A DNA stretch of 29,896 nucleotides from Symsagittifera roscoffensis (GCF_963678635.1 NW_026971041.1:1-29896); one strand, 5' to 3'; shown: positions 8,503 through 18,181, counted from the stretch's first letter. The notes: a model not told the origin generated them from the letters alone. Made by a program: numbers and translations.

Positions 8503-9784
8503 CTCGAAAAAGACACGAGTGGAAAAAAAGTACGAGGATCTGCAGGTGGCCTACAAGGAGGATGAAATGAAGCACCTGAAGGAGTTGTATATGGCAAAGG
8601 TGAGCCAAGTGTCACAGGAGGTTCTGGAGACGATGAAGTTCTCGGAGGGGTCCAGGGACACACGCCCCCGGACTAGAGTACAGGAGCTGTGTACACCGAG
8701 AGGGCCCGAGGCTCCTCAGCAGGCACAACAGTCTGCTCCCAATCCGAGAAACACGATACCAGACCCTTCTGACACCTATCTCGCTCCCCAGTTCCAAGAG
8801 TCATTCAATGAGGTGGCCAGAGCAACAATGGACGAGATCAACAGAACCACTGGGCGGACATTGGGTAGGGTCGTCCCTTCCCAACGTCGTGATAATTCTT
8901 CCAATAGCTCGGAGCGAGCACCCCGCACGGTAGTGTCCACAGGGATTGCGCATGGCAGAACCCTTCAAAAGTCTCGTGTGGTAGACATCAGAAAGAATCT
9001 GATGGCACGTCACCAGTTCACGCAAGTGGCCGCGGAGCATCCTCGGACCTGCCTGAATGACATGAGCTGGAACCCCGCTACGAGCAACCAGGTAATTCCC
9101 CCAGGGAATCGCCATCTGATCATAGGAGACAGTTTGGTGAGGGATCTGAAAGAGATCTTCGTCTATGGTCAGACTACCGCTCTGTCCTTTGGAGGAGCCT
9201 CTGTGGCTCAGGTCATCAAAATGATGGAGTTCCAGAGCGAAGATTACCTGGACATGCTGTTGATAATGCTGGGAACCAATGAAGTCTCGAGAGCCCCAGT
9301 GACCCCAGAGGGCAAGTGGGAGCCTCTATTGGTCTGCCTTCTGAACGAACTAAAGGAGAAGTACAGGCCCAGACTTGTGGTGCTGTACACGATACCGCAG
9401 AAACCGATGGTGGGTACTCATGTGGCTGATTTCATGAATGGCAATGTGACTCGGTTGAACGAAATGAGCCGCAGTCTGGTGAGAAACAACCCTGACGAGT
9501 TACGACTTATGGATCTCGAGAACATGCAGCGCATGATTGATCACATCGCGCTCACCAAAGAAGGCATACATTTCAACAGTCAACAGGGGAGACGCTGGAT
9601 CAATAACGTATTTCAGACGCAATTGAGGGAAGTGGAGCAGGAGTTGAGGGCGACCAGTTCTCTGGCTTGGACCAGCTCGACTGGAGGAGGAAGAGTACGG
9701 GGAAGCGTGCCAGAATCCCTTGTCAACCGCCTAGGGCCCCTGGCAACGGAGAAGGGTACAGCTGCACCCACTGCTCCGAGCTGA
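8457..9784 (+). pseudogene. Coiled coil plus SGNH/GDSL-type hydrolase domain
   Basis: A charged coiled coil (8457-8640) crosses an A7 run at 8523-8529, where one base appears missing. A Pro/Gln-rich linker follows. Counting from the GTG at 8519, the hydrolase blocks are: block I LIIGDSLVRDL with Ser205 (codon 9131), block II FGGASV with Gly226, block III MLGTNE with Asn254, and block V EGIHF with His351. The Asp expected three residues before the His is Glu348. Ser, Gly, Asn and His of the SGNH family are thus all present, so this could be an esterase (acetyl- or lipid-directed in related folds). Substrate is unknown. No signal peptide or membrane segment is visible. The frame ends at TGA 9782 and reads on in frame. 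Confidence 0.78.
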
Positions 9785-10396
9785 AACGTGAGAGAGAGGT
9801 TAGGGACTGCTCCTCCTCCCAGAACACAACCGTTGGAGAGCCGACTTGAGAGATCGGTTGATCAGAACAGGAATAGCTCTCAGACCGTGTCTAGGAGAAA
9901 TGACCCGCCCGCTACAGCAAACCCTGCTTGGACAGCAGGACAATCGACCAGCGCCGTGCCGGCGGAGGGAGTTGAACCAGGCAGCGTGCTGCTTTGGAAC
10001 CGTCCAGATCCTAGTAGTTTGGGACAGTACAAGACGGACATGTCAACGAAGTTGAACATGAATACATTGACGTGTCGGGAGGACGCAATAAGAATGATCG
10101 GCGGAGAGCGTCCCACAGTGTCGCAATTATATCAAATGCCGGGCGTGGAGGGTTGCTAGCTAGCGGAGCAGGAGCAGTTAAGCTCCAAAACTACGCTCCG
10201 GCACGCAGACCTTGATGGATTGCCTCATGACAATACCTTTCGACCTCTGAACACCCGATCTCTTACGGACGTCCGTCGGAGGGCTAGAGAACTGACACCA
10301 CCTGCTCGTAACGGCAAATTCCTGACAGATAATAAGCCTAACAACAAGCAAGATGTACAGGCAGTTTGCTAGACCACCCAGTCAGACGCCTGGTGA
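9785..10396 (+). pseudogene. Disordered Pro/Ser/Arg-rich linker of SGNH polyprotein
   Basis: The SGNH frame continues after TGA 9782 as a Pro/Ala/Ser/Arg-rich sequence to TAG 10157, and again to TAG 10370 and TGA 10394. Within 10344-10415 a second frame (from the ATG at 10353) reads a more protein-like Pro/Gln-rich stretch, so a pair of compensating indels is possible. No domain is recognised. The composition suggests a flexible connector between the two hydrolase-like domains. Confidence 0.5.
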
Positions 10397-11362
10397 ATAT
10401 CAAGAGACTACCCCCGAGTGACCACGGTTGAAGGGGACGACAAGAAATATGGGGAACTGAAGGCCCCAGTCGGTGACAGCCTGTTTGCTGCCAATGATCC
10501 CTTGGACATGAAGGCTGCCAAGTATCTGATAGTGGCCAGTTCGGATTACCTCTACACGCCCCGTTCTCTGTTTTGGCCCGACGTGATCTTCTTGACGGCA
10601 CCTAAGCTGGACTGGGGACAGGCAGCAGGCATGATGATAAGTGTGCGAAGGGTAGTCAGCATGGAGCCGCAGGCGATAGTAGTTGCAGGCTCGAATGATC
10701 ACCTGCAAAGCAGAGGTTTATTGTCCCGTCTGACGGATGGGTCGGTCCCGAGCAATGATGTCATAGGAGAGGCGATAATGACATTGCTCTCGGCGATGGC
10801 TGAGGCAGAAACATCAGCAAAGCAACGCTTCACTCAAAATGTTGTGAAGGTGGTTTTTGTGTTGTCACCAGGGTACGCTGCATTGCCAGAACCCCTTCAG
10901 TTTGTGTACACGATGGTCAAAACGATAGCAGAGGGACGGTTCAACGTGATAATTCCTGCGCCGAAGAGAATGGTGGACCCCAACAATTACTACCCATCCC
11001 GATCCGAGCTTCCTGCCATATGGGCTGACATTTCCAATGCCATACAGGGACTCAAAGATTGTAGCACAACTCGGTTGGTGTTAGATGAAGTCCTGGGGTT
11101 GGAGCTGTCCAACTTCGCCAGATTGCTGAAGTTAAGACCAGGGGTAGATGACGATCATCTGCTGGTACAACAGGTGGCTAATGATCGCTGGTTCAGACAG
11201 ATGGATCACACGGAGAATGAGCAGGGAAGGACAGTCAGGAAAAACATGACGTCAGTGGAAGAAGATCTCATGGCAATGGCTTTGCGCACGAAGCCACACA
11301 ACAACTCAAGGTTGTACTTGTCACCGAGACTGTGTACTTTGGGAGAGGACGCGTTCGAATAG
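10397..11362 (+). pseudogene. Second, divergent SGNH-like domain
   Basis: Counting from the GTG at 10418 (internal, not a natural start), YLIVASSDYLYTP at residues 36-48 holds the place of block I but lacks GDS. Gly67/Gly71 may stand for block II. VVVAGSNDHL at residues 87-96 gives GSND, a good block III. VDPNNYYPS (residues 186-194) stands where the DxxH block would be, but with Tyr instead of His. The alternating strands and helices and the spacing of blocks match the first domain, so I infer a second SGNH-type fold that has lost the usual nucleophile and His, probably inactive. The frame ends at TAG 11360 because of a -1 change; coding continues in frame 1. Confidence 0.5.
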
Positions 11363-11841
11363 CACCGGCAGTGATCAAAGAGCTACACGCGTATCTGAGG
11401 AGCTTGTTTGATGACAAGGAGTTAGCCGGGGGCATGATGTTGCAGTTGATGCAGGATGTGAACACGATGTCGTTGGACAAGTTCCAAGCTGACATACTGG
11501 CCACGAGGGCACAATACGAACGATCAGATGCCATCTTGGGTGGAATGGGAGGTGGATGGACGCCATCCTTCCTGTCGACGTGCTATCCGAGGGCATCTCG
11601 GAACCTGATCGCGAGCTTCGTCAAAGATATCAGGAAGCTGTCGATCGGTCTGATTGTAGCCCTGTACGTGACATTTGGTCATGAGAATTTCGTGAAGGGG
11701 CCTGGGAATCTCTTCACCCAAGCTTTGGCAGACTTGAGATTGGATGGACTCCTGACCCTGATTGTCATGACCTATGGTCGGCTGGGTGATTTGCTTGTGC
11801 TTTTGCGTTACCCCGAAAAACTTCCAGGGAACGAGTCGTGA
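11363..11841 (+). pseudogene. Helical region of SGNH polyprotein
   Basis: Frame 1 is coding from about 11360 (VIKELHAYLRSLF) to TGA 11839. It is predicted helical throughout, with two hydrophobic stretches (LSIGLIVALYVTF and LRLDGLLTLIVMTYG) that are short for membrane spans and look like buried helices. No domain is recognised. A capsid-like all-helical domain is conceivable, since this might be a giant Gag, but I see no major homology region. A +1 change near 11835 moves coding to the next frame. Confidence 0.45.
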
Positions 11842-12060
11842 ATTCAACGCGCAGTTGGAAACCGCCTCGCTCAGGAAAATGAACGACTTGAGGTTTCTCC
11901 TGCTCCAATATCTCCTGCAACAGAACAGAAGTGTCACGAGAAAAGATAAGGTGGCGACGGACGCGGGTGAGTGTAAACAGTATTGTGGCATGCCCTTGCT
12001 GACAATTTGGCTGTCATGATGCGGATCGATCCGCTGGCTCTGATTCACGGACTTGGGAAT
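11835..12060 (+). pseudogene. Short helical segment of SGNH polyprotein with two frame changes
   Basis: Frame 2 is coding from REFNAQLETASL through FLLLQYLLQQNRSVT to about 11995. Frame 1 then carries VMMRIDPLALIHGL to about 12055. Coding resumes in frame 3 at the next segment. It links the helical region to the long domain downstream. No domain is recognised. Confidence 0.4.
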
Positions 12061-13373
12061 TCGTCACGGTGGTGTATGGACCTGTGATGTCTTTCGTGTT
12101 CCCCGATGTGCAAGTAAAGGCATACAGGAACTCGGTGTTGTATGTCAACCTAATCTCAGTCGTGGAATGTTCCGTGCTGAATTGGGTGGAACAGAAGGAG
12201 CTAAGAGGGCTAGCCAGCGACGATAGGCTGTTTGGAAGAATAGCGGAGCCTGGTTGGGTGTTGATGGATTTCAACAACAACTTTAAGTGCCGAATGGGCC
12301 GCGAAGACCTTTCCCTTGTCCAGTTCAACCCGAAGCTTTGGAATCTGAGACCAGTGGTGAAAGATTCAGGAGAGGCGATGAGAGTCCCACTCTTAGCAGA
12401 GGTCTACGCACATGTGAAAGAGAACCAGCAAGCGTGGCTTTCAGGGTCCAGGCCGCTGCCGGACCACTGCCCTCGATACCCACCGATAAGGAGGATGTTG
12501 TTGGGACTCAAATCTCCCGTCATTGCCCCTCGCATCGGAGCAGCTTGTGACGTGGAAAGGAGAATGCTGAAGTGGAGTGAAGGGATGGAGCCGCGCTTCA
12601 TCAGTTGGAACGTTGCGGCCACGCACACATTTGACTTCACATTTCCTGATGCTTGGAGCAGGAAGAAGATCAAGGCACCACCTTCCAGGAGACCGGAGGT
12701 CTCGGCTGATTGGTGGAGTGATGTGTATGTTCCCACAGATGATTTATCAAGACTGAGGTGGTCAGGAGAGGTGAAAGTAGTGATGCTGGAAGTGGCAAAA
12801 GAATGCAAAGGAGGCTCATACATAACGATAGAGGACCTGGCACCACATGGCGAGGAGTCGGTAGAATTCCTGGTGAATGATGAGTTGTTCTATCACGCAG
12901 GAGACTTGACCGTACCGGCGCGGCCGGACTCGGGCATGGATACACGACAAGGCCCTTCGGGACCTAAGCCAAAACCTGATGCGAATGGCGATGAACTGAT
13001 GGATGAGGACGATGCCGACATCGGGGGAAAGACAGAAAAGCTGGGTGAGACGGATCTAGGAGCGTTGGTGAGAGACTTGCTTGAATACCAGTTTAGTGAA
13101 GACGACGACGGGGAAGTCGATGGGAGTCTATTGCTGATGATGCCATCGTCTTTCATGTCACCTACCAAGGAGGCGTCAGCCGACTTATTCCCGGTGGACC
13201 TAATAATCCAGGCGAGGGAGTGCCGAAATAGGGATCCACTAAGATTGCTCCATGAGTCACCAAGGTTGAGAAAAATTGAGGAGTCAATGAGGGTATCCTT
13301 CCTGAGTACGCTACTGGAAGAGGAATGGGAGAGATACCAAAGTCAACTAGAACGTAAGACAGGGGTAACCTGA
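12061..13373 (+). pseudogene. Long unrecognised domain with acidic tail
   Basis: This is the longest uninterrupted piece of the second polyprotein, about 435 codons in frame 3. The GTG at 12069 is internal. The first ~190 residues are mixed strand/helix with aromatic-rich patches (FISWNVAATHTFDFTFPDAW). Residues ~290-355 are Asp/Glu-rich with GP-repeats (GPSGPKPKPD). The end is charged and helical (LLEEEWERYQSQLERK). I recognise no family. The frame breaks at TGA 13371 but continues in the same frame, so the stop is probably mutational. Confidence 0.5.
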
Positions 13374-13754
13374 AACCGAGTGAACTTCATGGAAAGGATA
13401 TGGGACGTGATACGAAGATACGGGACGCAGTCCATAATGAAGGTGGGATTGAACCAACCCATTATGCGTGAGGTTCTGGAGAAAGTAATGAACTCCATTG
13501 AGTCTGATGTTCTGACCGAGTCAATTACAGAGGACAGTGCCGATGATCAGCAGGTCACGAAGAAGTTACCCGTCAGACGAGCCAAAAAAGGGCTGAAGCG
13601 GCTGAAAGGAAAGACAGGAAGCCGAGCCATGAACCGGAAAGTGGTGAAGTCAAAAGCCAGCACAGTGGTGGCCTCTTTGACGAGAGCAGGTCGTTCAGGC
13701 AAGAGCGGGCAAGGAGATGGTGCGACCCTGTCCGGGGAGAAAAAGAGAACCTGA
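13374..13754 (+). pseudogene. Basic, likely nucleic-acid-binding segment
   Basis: In-frame continuation after TGA 13371. A helical start (MERIWDVIRRYG) is followed by a densely basic stretch, with RRAKKGLKRLKGKTGSR and several more Lys/Arg clusters. Such a region fits RNA or DNA binding or a nuclear-localisation signal, and would suit a nucleocapsid-like role if this is a Gag. No zinc knuckle is present in it. Register moves again near 13755. Confidence 0.5.
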
Positions 13755-14365
13755 TACACCCTATGCTCTTGGCAGGTCTGACCACAACAGCCACGAAATC
13801 TAAGAAGACTGCACGGACACTAGCAGACACTAAGCTAGAAATGGAGATCATCAGTCAGTGTGGATCTGGAGGACTTGATGATTACAGGCCCTCGCGAACC
13901 AACATGGCCCGGATGAAACTGGAGGGACAACTCGACGTGGTCGAGTACAGTCGAATCACTGTGCCGGAATCGGTCCACATGGGAGATCCAGCAGGGGGTT
14001 ATGTGGAGATGTAGAAGGCGAGAAACTCCGCGAGAGGGCACCTGATGGCTTGGAGCGAGAAGCGAGCCATGCAGGGACATCTGAAAGGACTGACGGACAA
14101 TTCTAACCTGATTCGGAAAGAGTACGGCACAGTAATGTCCTCGGAGGCGAACGAAATAGGACTGGAAAAGCTACTGGAAATCTCTTGGAGGGCGGCCCTC
14201 CAAAGATACTTTAATGAGACGATGCATGCGCCTGCGACGGTGGCAGCATACCTGGCTTATCCGTGTACAAGAACTGACCTGCAACTACGGTTGGCTTGGT
14301 GCTTGTGGAATTTCTTTATGTATTTGAGTTTGGGTTTTGTGGTCAAGAAAAATATTATTATATGA
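13755..14365 (+). pseudogene. C-terminal visible part of SGNH polyprotein
   Basis: Frame 2, broken by TAG 14012 and ending at TGA 14363. It continues basic (ATKSKKTARTLADTK), then mixed helical. The last ~20 residues, from WCLWNFFMYLSLGFVV onward, are strongly hydrophobic and then AT-biased in codon use. I suspect the last ~60 bp are already the flanking element read by chance. No domain is recognised. If this polyprotein is the 5' half of the element whose 3' half occupies 1-7,488, the capsid would follow here and has been lost. Confidence 0.45.
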
Positions 14366-14369
14366 TGCT

Positions 14370-14970
14370 GGATTATTTCTAGGTTGTCGTATTTGTTCGT
14401 CTCGCTTGTATGGTTCGATATTGTCTGGTGATCAATTTTGTAAGAACGAGATCTTTGATTTGAATAAAGTCGTTGATTATTTTGATTAAAATGTTTTTCA
14501 TCATCTGATGAAGATTATTTTGCTGTAAAATAGGGAGGTTGATTTCTAGTATGGTATCTATTCGTATTATTTTTTTTTTGAAAATTGTTAATTTTCACTT
14601 TGATCTTGTAAAGATCTTGGTTGATCATTAAAATTTACTGAGTTTGAAGTTGGCTGAGGTATATTAAGACTTTGTGAATATGAGTAGTTCTGAGTATTCA
14701 TATTAGAAGGTTTTGTAGTTTTTGATCTATTTACATAGTTACAATTATGTTCTGCAAAATTATTTCTGTGTGATTTTATTGTTTATATGATGGTTTTGTT
14801 ACTGGTCGAAACGTTTGGTAATCCATTTGTGAATACTTTTTAGCAACAAAGGGTTTCACCGTGGATTGTATAATTGTTTGTTGTAACGTCGGGTTTTTTA
14901 GTTTTCGAGTTGTAATATTGGGTTGAATAGGTAAATACTTCGTTGTGCTTCTGTTGTTGTTATGTCTCAA
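14370..14970 (-). pseudogene. Asn/Gln/Ser-rich segment of pre-Gag, left copy, cut at the block boundary
   Basis: The 14,970-14,776 frame is rich in Asn, Thr and Lys. Further on, 14,560-14,370 read in another frame gives PPYF then SSDDEKHFNQNNQRLYSNQR. This matches SQPHYSEDEEYFHQNQQQ of the right copy (28,876 onward). It is low-complexity and likely disordered. The match ends at about 14,370, where the + strand polyprotein begins, so the left element is interrupted or truncated here. Confidence 0.5.
14463..14468 (+). terminator. AATAAA polyadenylation-like signal after second polyprotein
   Basis: AATAAA lies about 100 bp after the last stop on the + strand. The surrounding DNA is very AT-rich and belongs to the inverted LTR element, so this is probably coincidental. 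Confidence 0.15.
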
Positions 14971-14982
14971 CTACTTCTTCAT

Positions 14983-15620
14983 TTACGAAATGTGATGGGG
15001 TTTGTATATCTTGTATGTAAGCTTTCTTGTTTCATTTAAGTTGGCTTGAGTTTTGAAACTAAAGTTCAAACTGTTTTTTTCCTGCTCTTTCAGGAAAACT
15101 GAATTATAGTTTAAACGTGTTGCGTCAATTATAAGTGGATTTACTCTAACAAAATCTTTATGAATAGAGATTGTGCTAATTGCTTGGCTTGATATATCTG
15201 TTGGCATAATGATACATAATTCATGAGACCATTCAGGGTCCCAAACATAATTCGTTTGTTTTGCTAATATGGTTTCTTCATCTGTATTTTGTGTTCTAAA
15301 AGTTTTCCTTGCTTGTTCGATAAGATCAATAATATGAGCGAAGTAATCAATTATAAACCATGCTAAGATTTTTTGTAAACCTTGTTTAACATGTTGTGTC
15401 ATGTCATTAGTAGTTAGATTTTCACTGATTGCATTTAAAAGTTTAGAAAATATATGTCGGGATGTTTGAGTTGGTGAATCGTCTTGAGATTCTTTCAATT
15501 CTAATACAGATAAAAAGCTATAGATATGTGAAAAAACATAGTCTGTGAAAACTGAATTTGCTCTCTGTGAGTTTTGATGTTGTGTATTTTTTATGTAATC
15601 TGTAAAAACTTTTGAAAATT
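14983..15620 (-). pseudogene. Pre-Gag helical segment, left copy
   Basis: An open - strand frame of about 210 codons, the best preserved piece of the left copy. It contains FSKVFTDY, a helical run with SKLLNAISENL, then ILAWFIIDYFAHIIDLIEQA and NYVWDPEWSHEL. The right copy carries the same blocks in broken form at 28,140-28,600 (FIKDFFLHNLDLISQA, TDYVCAPE). The TTG at 15,498 is not a natural start because the frame is open further upstream. I recognise no family. Its place is between LTR and capsid, so it is an N-terminal extension of Gag or a separate small ORF. Confidence 0.6.
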
Positions 15621-16332
15621 CAATAGTACAACATCAGTTCGAATGAGATATTTGCCATGAAATGCATTTGATGAACTGATTTCTATTGTATAGATTCCAT
15701 TTTGTGATGTTAGACTACATATGCTTTTGAGATAGTTGTCAAGAAGTTGTCTTCTTATTTACATCGGGAATTTTTTTGTGCATGGACTATCTCCTTTTTC
15801 CAATAAATTTGTGATTAAGTTTTGGCAAATTATATCTGTCCTCGAGCTTCATTTTGTGGATGTTGAATTTTCTAGTTTTTCTTCATTTCGGATTATTTTT
15901 GTGTTCTATTACTGTTAGTGTGTAATTTTCAATATGTCTTATTGGTTGATTCCAACTGTACAGACGTATTGGTTTGTTTTTGTAACAATTTTTATTTAAT
16001 CTACGTTTTCCTTTTTTTGATGCTGGTGACGTAGTTTCTGAGTCAGAAAAATTTATTTGATCGTCAATTTGGCGGTTTTTATTTATTGAGTTTTTTATAT
16101 TATGGAGTTCTTGTATTGCGCTGGTTTCTGATTCTGAGACTGCGTTTCTTTGTTTTGAAAATCTTTTCCTAATAATTGGTTTTTGTTTGTTTATAATTTT
16201 CTCTCTTAGTGTTTGTCTTTTTGTTCTTATGTATCCTATTGTTAGTCTGTGTGGTGTGATTACGAGGTCGTATCTTTCGTCGTTGACTAAACAGTTGTGT
16301 AATATAATTGTTTGTTTGTTTCCTAAATTGTC
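15500..16332 (-). pseudogene. Decayed middle part of pre-Gag, left copy
   Basis: No long open frame remains, but fragments match the right copy. NQPIRHIENYTLTVIEHK at + 15,880-15,960 corresponds to NQPIRHLESYTLTVIPHEK of the right copy, and FSKVFTDYIK (about 15,590-15,625) corresponds to FSKIFTEYSK. Several frame changes are needed to follow it. Function unknown. Confidence 0.55.
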
Positions 16333-16605
16333 TCATGACATAAGGTTTAAGATGATGGATGCAATGTTGGGGTTAGAGATTTCTAATGTCCTAAAGTGTA
16401 AGTTCTTATGATTTGTTGTGGTTAGCTTAACTTGGGGCGTATTTGAAGGGTTGGAGAGAAAAGGATATTTTGATTCCTGGAAATGGTTTTCGATTTCTCG
16501 CGAATAATTCTTAATTAATATAGACTTACCTAATCTTGCATAGGGGTTGCGATTTGTGATGAAGGGTTGGAGAATAGTAAATCGATCCACAAGGTTCAGG
16601 TATAA
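16333..16605 (-). pseudogene. Pre-Gag N-terminal segment, left copy
   Basis: Reads NLVDRFTILQPFITNRNPY at its start. The right copy reads NLVDKFTFLQRLTTNHTP at the equivalent place (27,212 onward). Both share further blocks (a hydrophobic LI/SL with NYS-like then EI-NHF). In both copies the triplet before DRF/DKF is GTG and an in-frame TAA lies about six codons earlier, so no ATG is present. Function unknown. The protein match between two diverged copies shows that this frame was once coding. Confidence 0.6.
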
Positions 16606-16615
16606 TTAGAACGCA

Positions 16616-16634
16616 GGTAGTTCGTTAGATACCA
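16616..16634 (-). other. Candidate primer-binding site of left element
   Basis: On the - strand TGGTATCTAACGAACTACC begins with TGG, as expected for pairing with a tRNA 3' CCA end, a few bases after a CA. It sits between the LTR-like region and the coding start. The right copy has TGGGTTCTAAATAGACC at the matching place (27,193). I cannot name the tRNA. Confidence 0.3.
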
Positions 16635-16636
16635 AT

Positions 16637-18004
16637 TTGTGACATACTAAGTTTAAGTGTTTTTGCCTGGGTCATTTAAGAGGAAGGGGATCAAGTGAAG
16701 GATGAGTAACCGAAGTTCTTCACTGTTTGTCCTTATAAGAATGGTTAGCTCTTTGAAAAATTTCTGTTAATCTGGGTCTTTAAAAAGGGTTGTGTAGTGA
16801 ATCGACGTTTGGATCGTTAAACACTAATTAAAATGGAAATGGGAGAACAAAATTGTTCTATTTGATCCTAGGATAAGCCGTGATGATCAGAAATTTAGAT
16901 TTAGTTTATTATAATTTGAAGATCCAAGAAAGCCTTGATGATCTGTTATTTTAAGTGAAATTAATTTAACTGAAAACGAGGATAAGCTTTGATAGTTTAT
17001 CTATAAAAGGTTAAGGTAAAAGGATAATTTTTTAGTTTTGATGCTGGTTAGTTTTTGAGATTTACTGTTATGTTTTAGATGATGAAGCTGGCATGAAGGT
17101 ATGATTTATATATAAAAACATTTTATGCTTTAATCTAACTAATTTTTGTATTTTTTTACTCAATAAATATTGTTTTCAAGATTTTTTTCAATTTACAGCT
17201 GATTTACTAAGAAGAACGACTAGTGTTGTTTTTATCGGTTGATATTGTATAATTGTTAAGTTAAGCGCCATGAAAAGTTAATGAAGATAATTCTTCAAAA
17301 TTTTATGTCAGTAAATGAAAATTTAAATTTGCTGCTGGAAGTATTCTAAACATAAACGTTTGATCTGATTTTTGTCGTACGATCATGAAATCGATTGGTA
17401 GATTTCTTCCGAGTCGTACGTTGTCTTTTGTTCAAGGTCTTCTTCCAATACCGGGTAGTTCTCGTATTGTTCGGAATATTGGATCTGATCTGTTGAGTCG
17501 TAGATACATTTCTGCTAATTTTTTTGTCAAATTACATTTTTTTAAATGTTGTATTTGTCTAAGTCTAATATAAGTTTTCTAAACCTAGGTTAGTTAAGGT
17601 CTGTTCGAGTTTTTTGATCGCACCAGATGAGTTATGTATTACATACTATACTCATAGAGTAATTTCAGATAAGACACACCGTCTGCTCGTTACGCTATCT
17701 TATTTTCGGCTAGATAGATTCGTGCAACTTCTTAGTCTAAAACCAATCTTGATCTTACTCTTTTATCTCCTAGTCTCAGTAGATCTAGTGTACACCGGTT
17801 TATGCGAGTTAGTTCCAGAATGAGAACAACTAAATTCTAGGTTTAATTCAATTTCTCTGGTGCTGAAACGACAAGTAGTTTCAGCACTTTCAAATAAATG
17901 GGTTGTTACTTTGATAGAGTAAGATTGGTTAGTATTCAAAATTTTATAGAGATAAAATATCAGAATAATATCCGACAATAAATTATAGTTTAGATCCGGT
18001 TCCA
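16637..18004 (-). repeat. Left 5' LTR-like region
   Basis: About 1.35 kb, homologous to the right copy region 25,900-27,190 and non-coding in both. On the - strand it has a degenerate TATA (GATAAAAGAG, + 17,757-17,768) where the right copy has TATAAAA, then a stretch well conserved between the copies (ACTAAGAAG, GCACGAATCTATC), then three hairpin motifs near its end. The outer edge is uncertain (17,977-18,004), because similarity fades inside the first bases of the 2.16-kb tandem unit. The 3' LTR is not in the window, so LTR identity is inferred from position and from the two-copy comparison. Confidence 0.55.
16864..16996 (-). repeat. Three hairpin motifs in left LTR
   Basis: On the + strand, GATCCTAGGATAAGCC-TGATGATC (16,864), GATCCAAGAAAGCCTTGATG (16,921) and a degraded GAGGATAAGCTTTGATAG (16,978) recur every ~57 bp. 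The core is an inverted repeat (CAAG-AAAGC-CTTG in the middle copy). The same three-motif array occurs in the right LTR at 26,829-26,971. Confidence 0.65.
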
Positions 18005-18181
18005 GTGCATATCTTTGAAATTGAATAAAACTTATTTATTCTTAATTTTTCATCCGAATTTAAACTCAAAACTCTTTGTGATGGTAGTCAAATTGGATCT
18101 CACTAGTCTTTTCTGATGCTCAGAATCAGCTTTTGTGAAAAAAAATCACAGTTGGTTATCTCGTAAGATCTACAGATGTTA

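Larger units (their letters stand above)
7949..14365 (+). mobile_element. Second retroelement polyprotein with SGNH hydrolase domains, broken
   Basis: One very long coding region (about 2,100 codons) can be followed through successive frames: 7949 frame 2, ~8058 frame 1, ~8455 frame 3, 8526 frame 2, ~11360 frame 1, ~11835 frame 2, ~12000 frame 1, ~12060 frame 3, ~13755 frame 2. In-frame stops are at 9782, 10157, 10370, 13371 and 14012. Composition and degree of decay match 1-7,488, and the strand is the same, so it very likely belongs to the same element family. It contains no RT, protease or integrase of its own. It ends abruptly against AT-rich sequence that belongs to another element. Confidence 0.65.
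14366..18004 (-). mobile_element. Left copy of an AT-rich LTR retroelement (5' LTR and pre-Gag), truncated
   Basis: Read on the - strand this region matches 25,900-29,060 read on the + strand over most of its length, with many substitutions and indels. Anchor matches are: GCACGAATCTATC (left 17,715-17,730, right about 26,180), the three hairpin motifs, AACTTCGGTTACTCA, GAACCTTGTGGAT just before the coding start, AATCAACCAATAAGACA, and protein matches further on. It is 5' LTR first (18,004 down to ~16,637), then decayed coding. The copy ends where block 1 begins at about 14,366, in the middle of coding sequence, so its 3' half is absent here. Confidence 0.75.

Noticed and set aside
8259-8663. 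134-codon - strand frame
   Set aside because: Antisense to the SGNH polyprotein N-terminus and coiled coil; Ser/Pro-rich shadow.
8457-9784. Viral envelope-type esterase in the env position
   Set aside because: No signal peptide, no transmembrane segment and no cysteine-rich ectodomain are visible, so an envelope role is not supported.
14281-14350. Transmembrane helix at the end of the SGNH polyprotein
   Set aside because: The hydrophobic run coincides with the compositional junction and is probably flanking AT-rich DNA read by chance.
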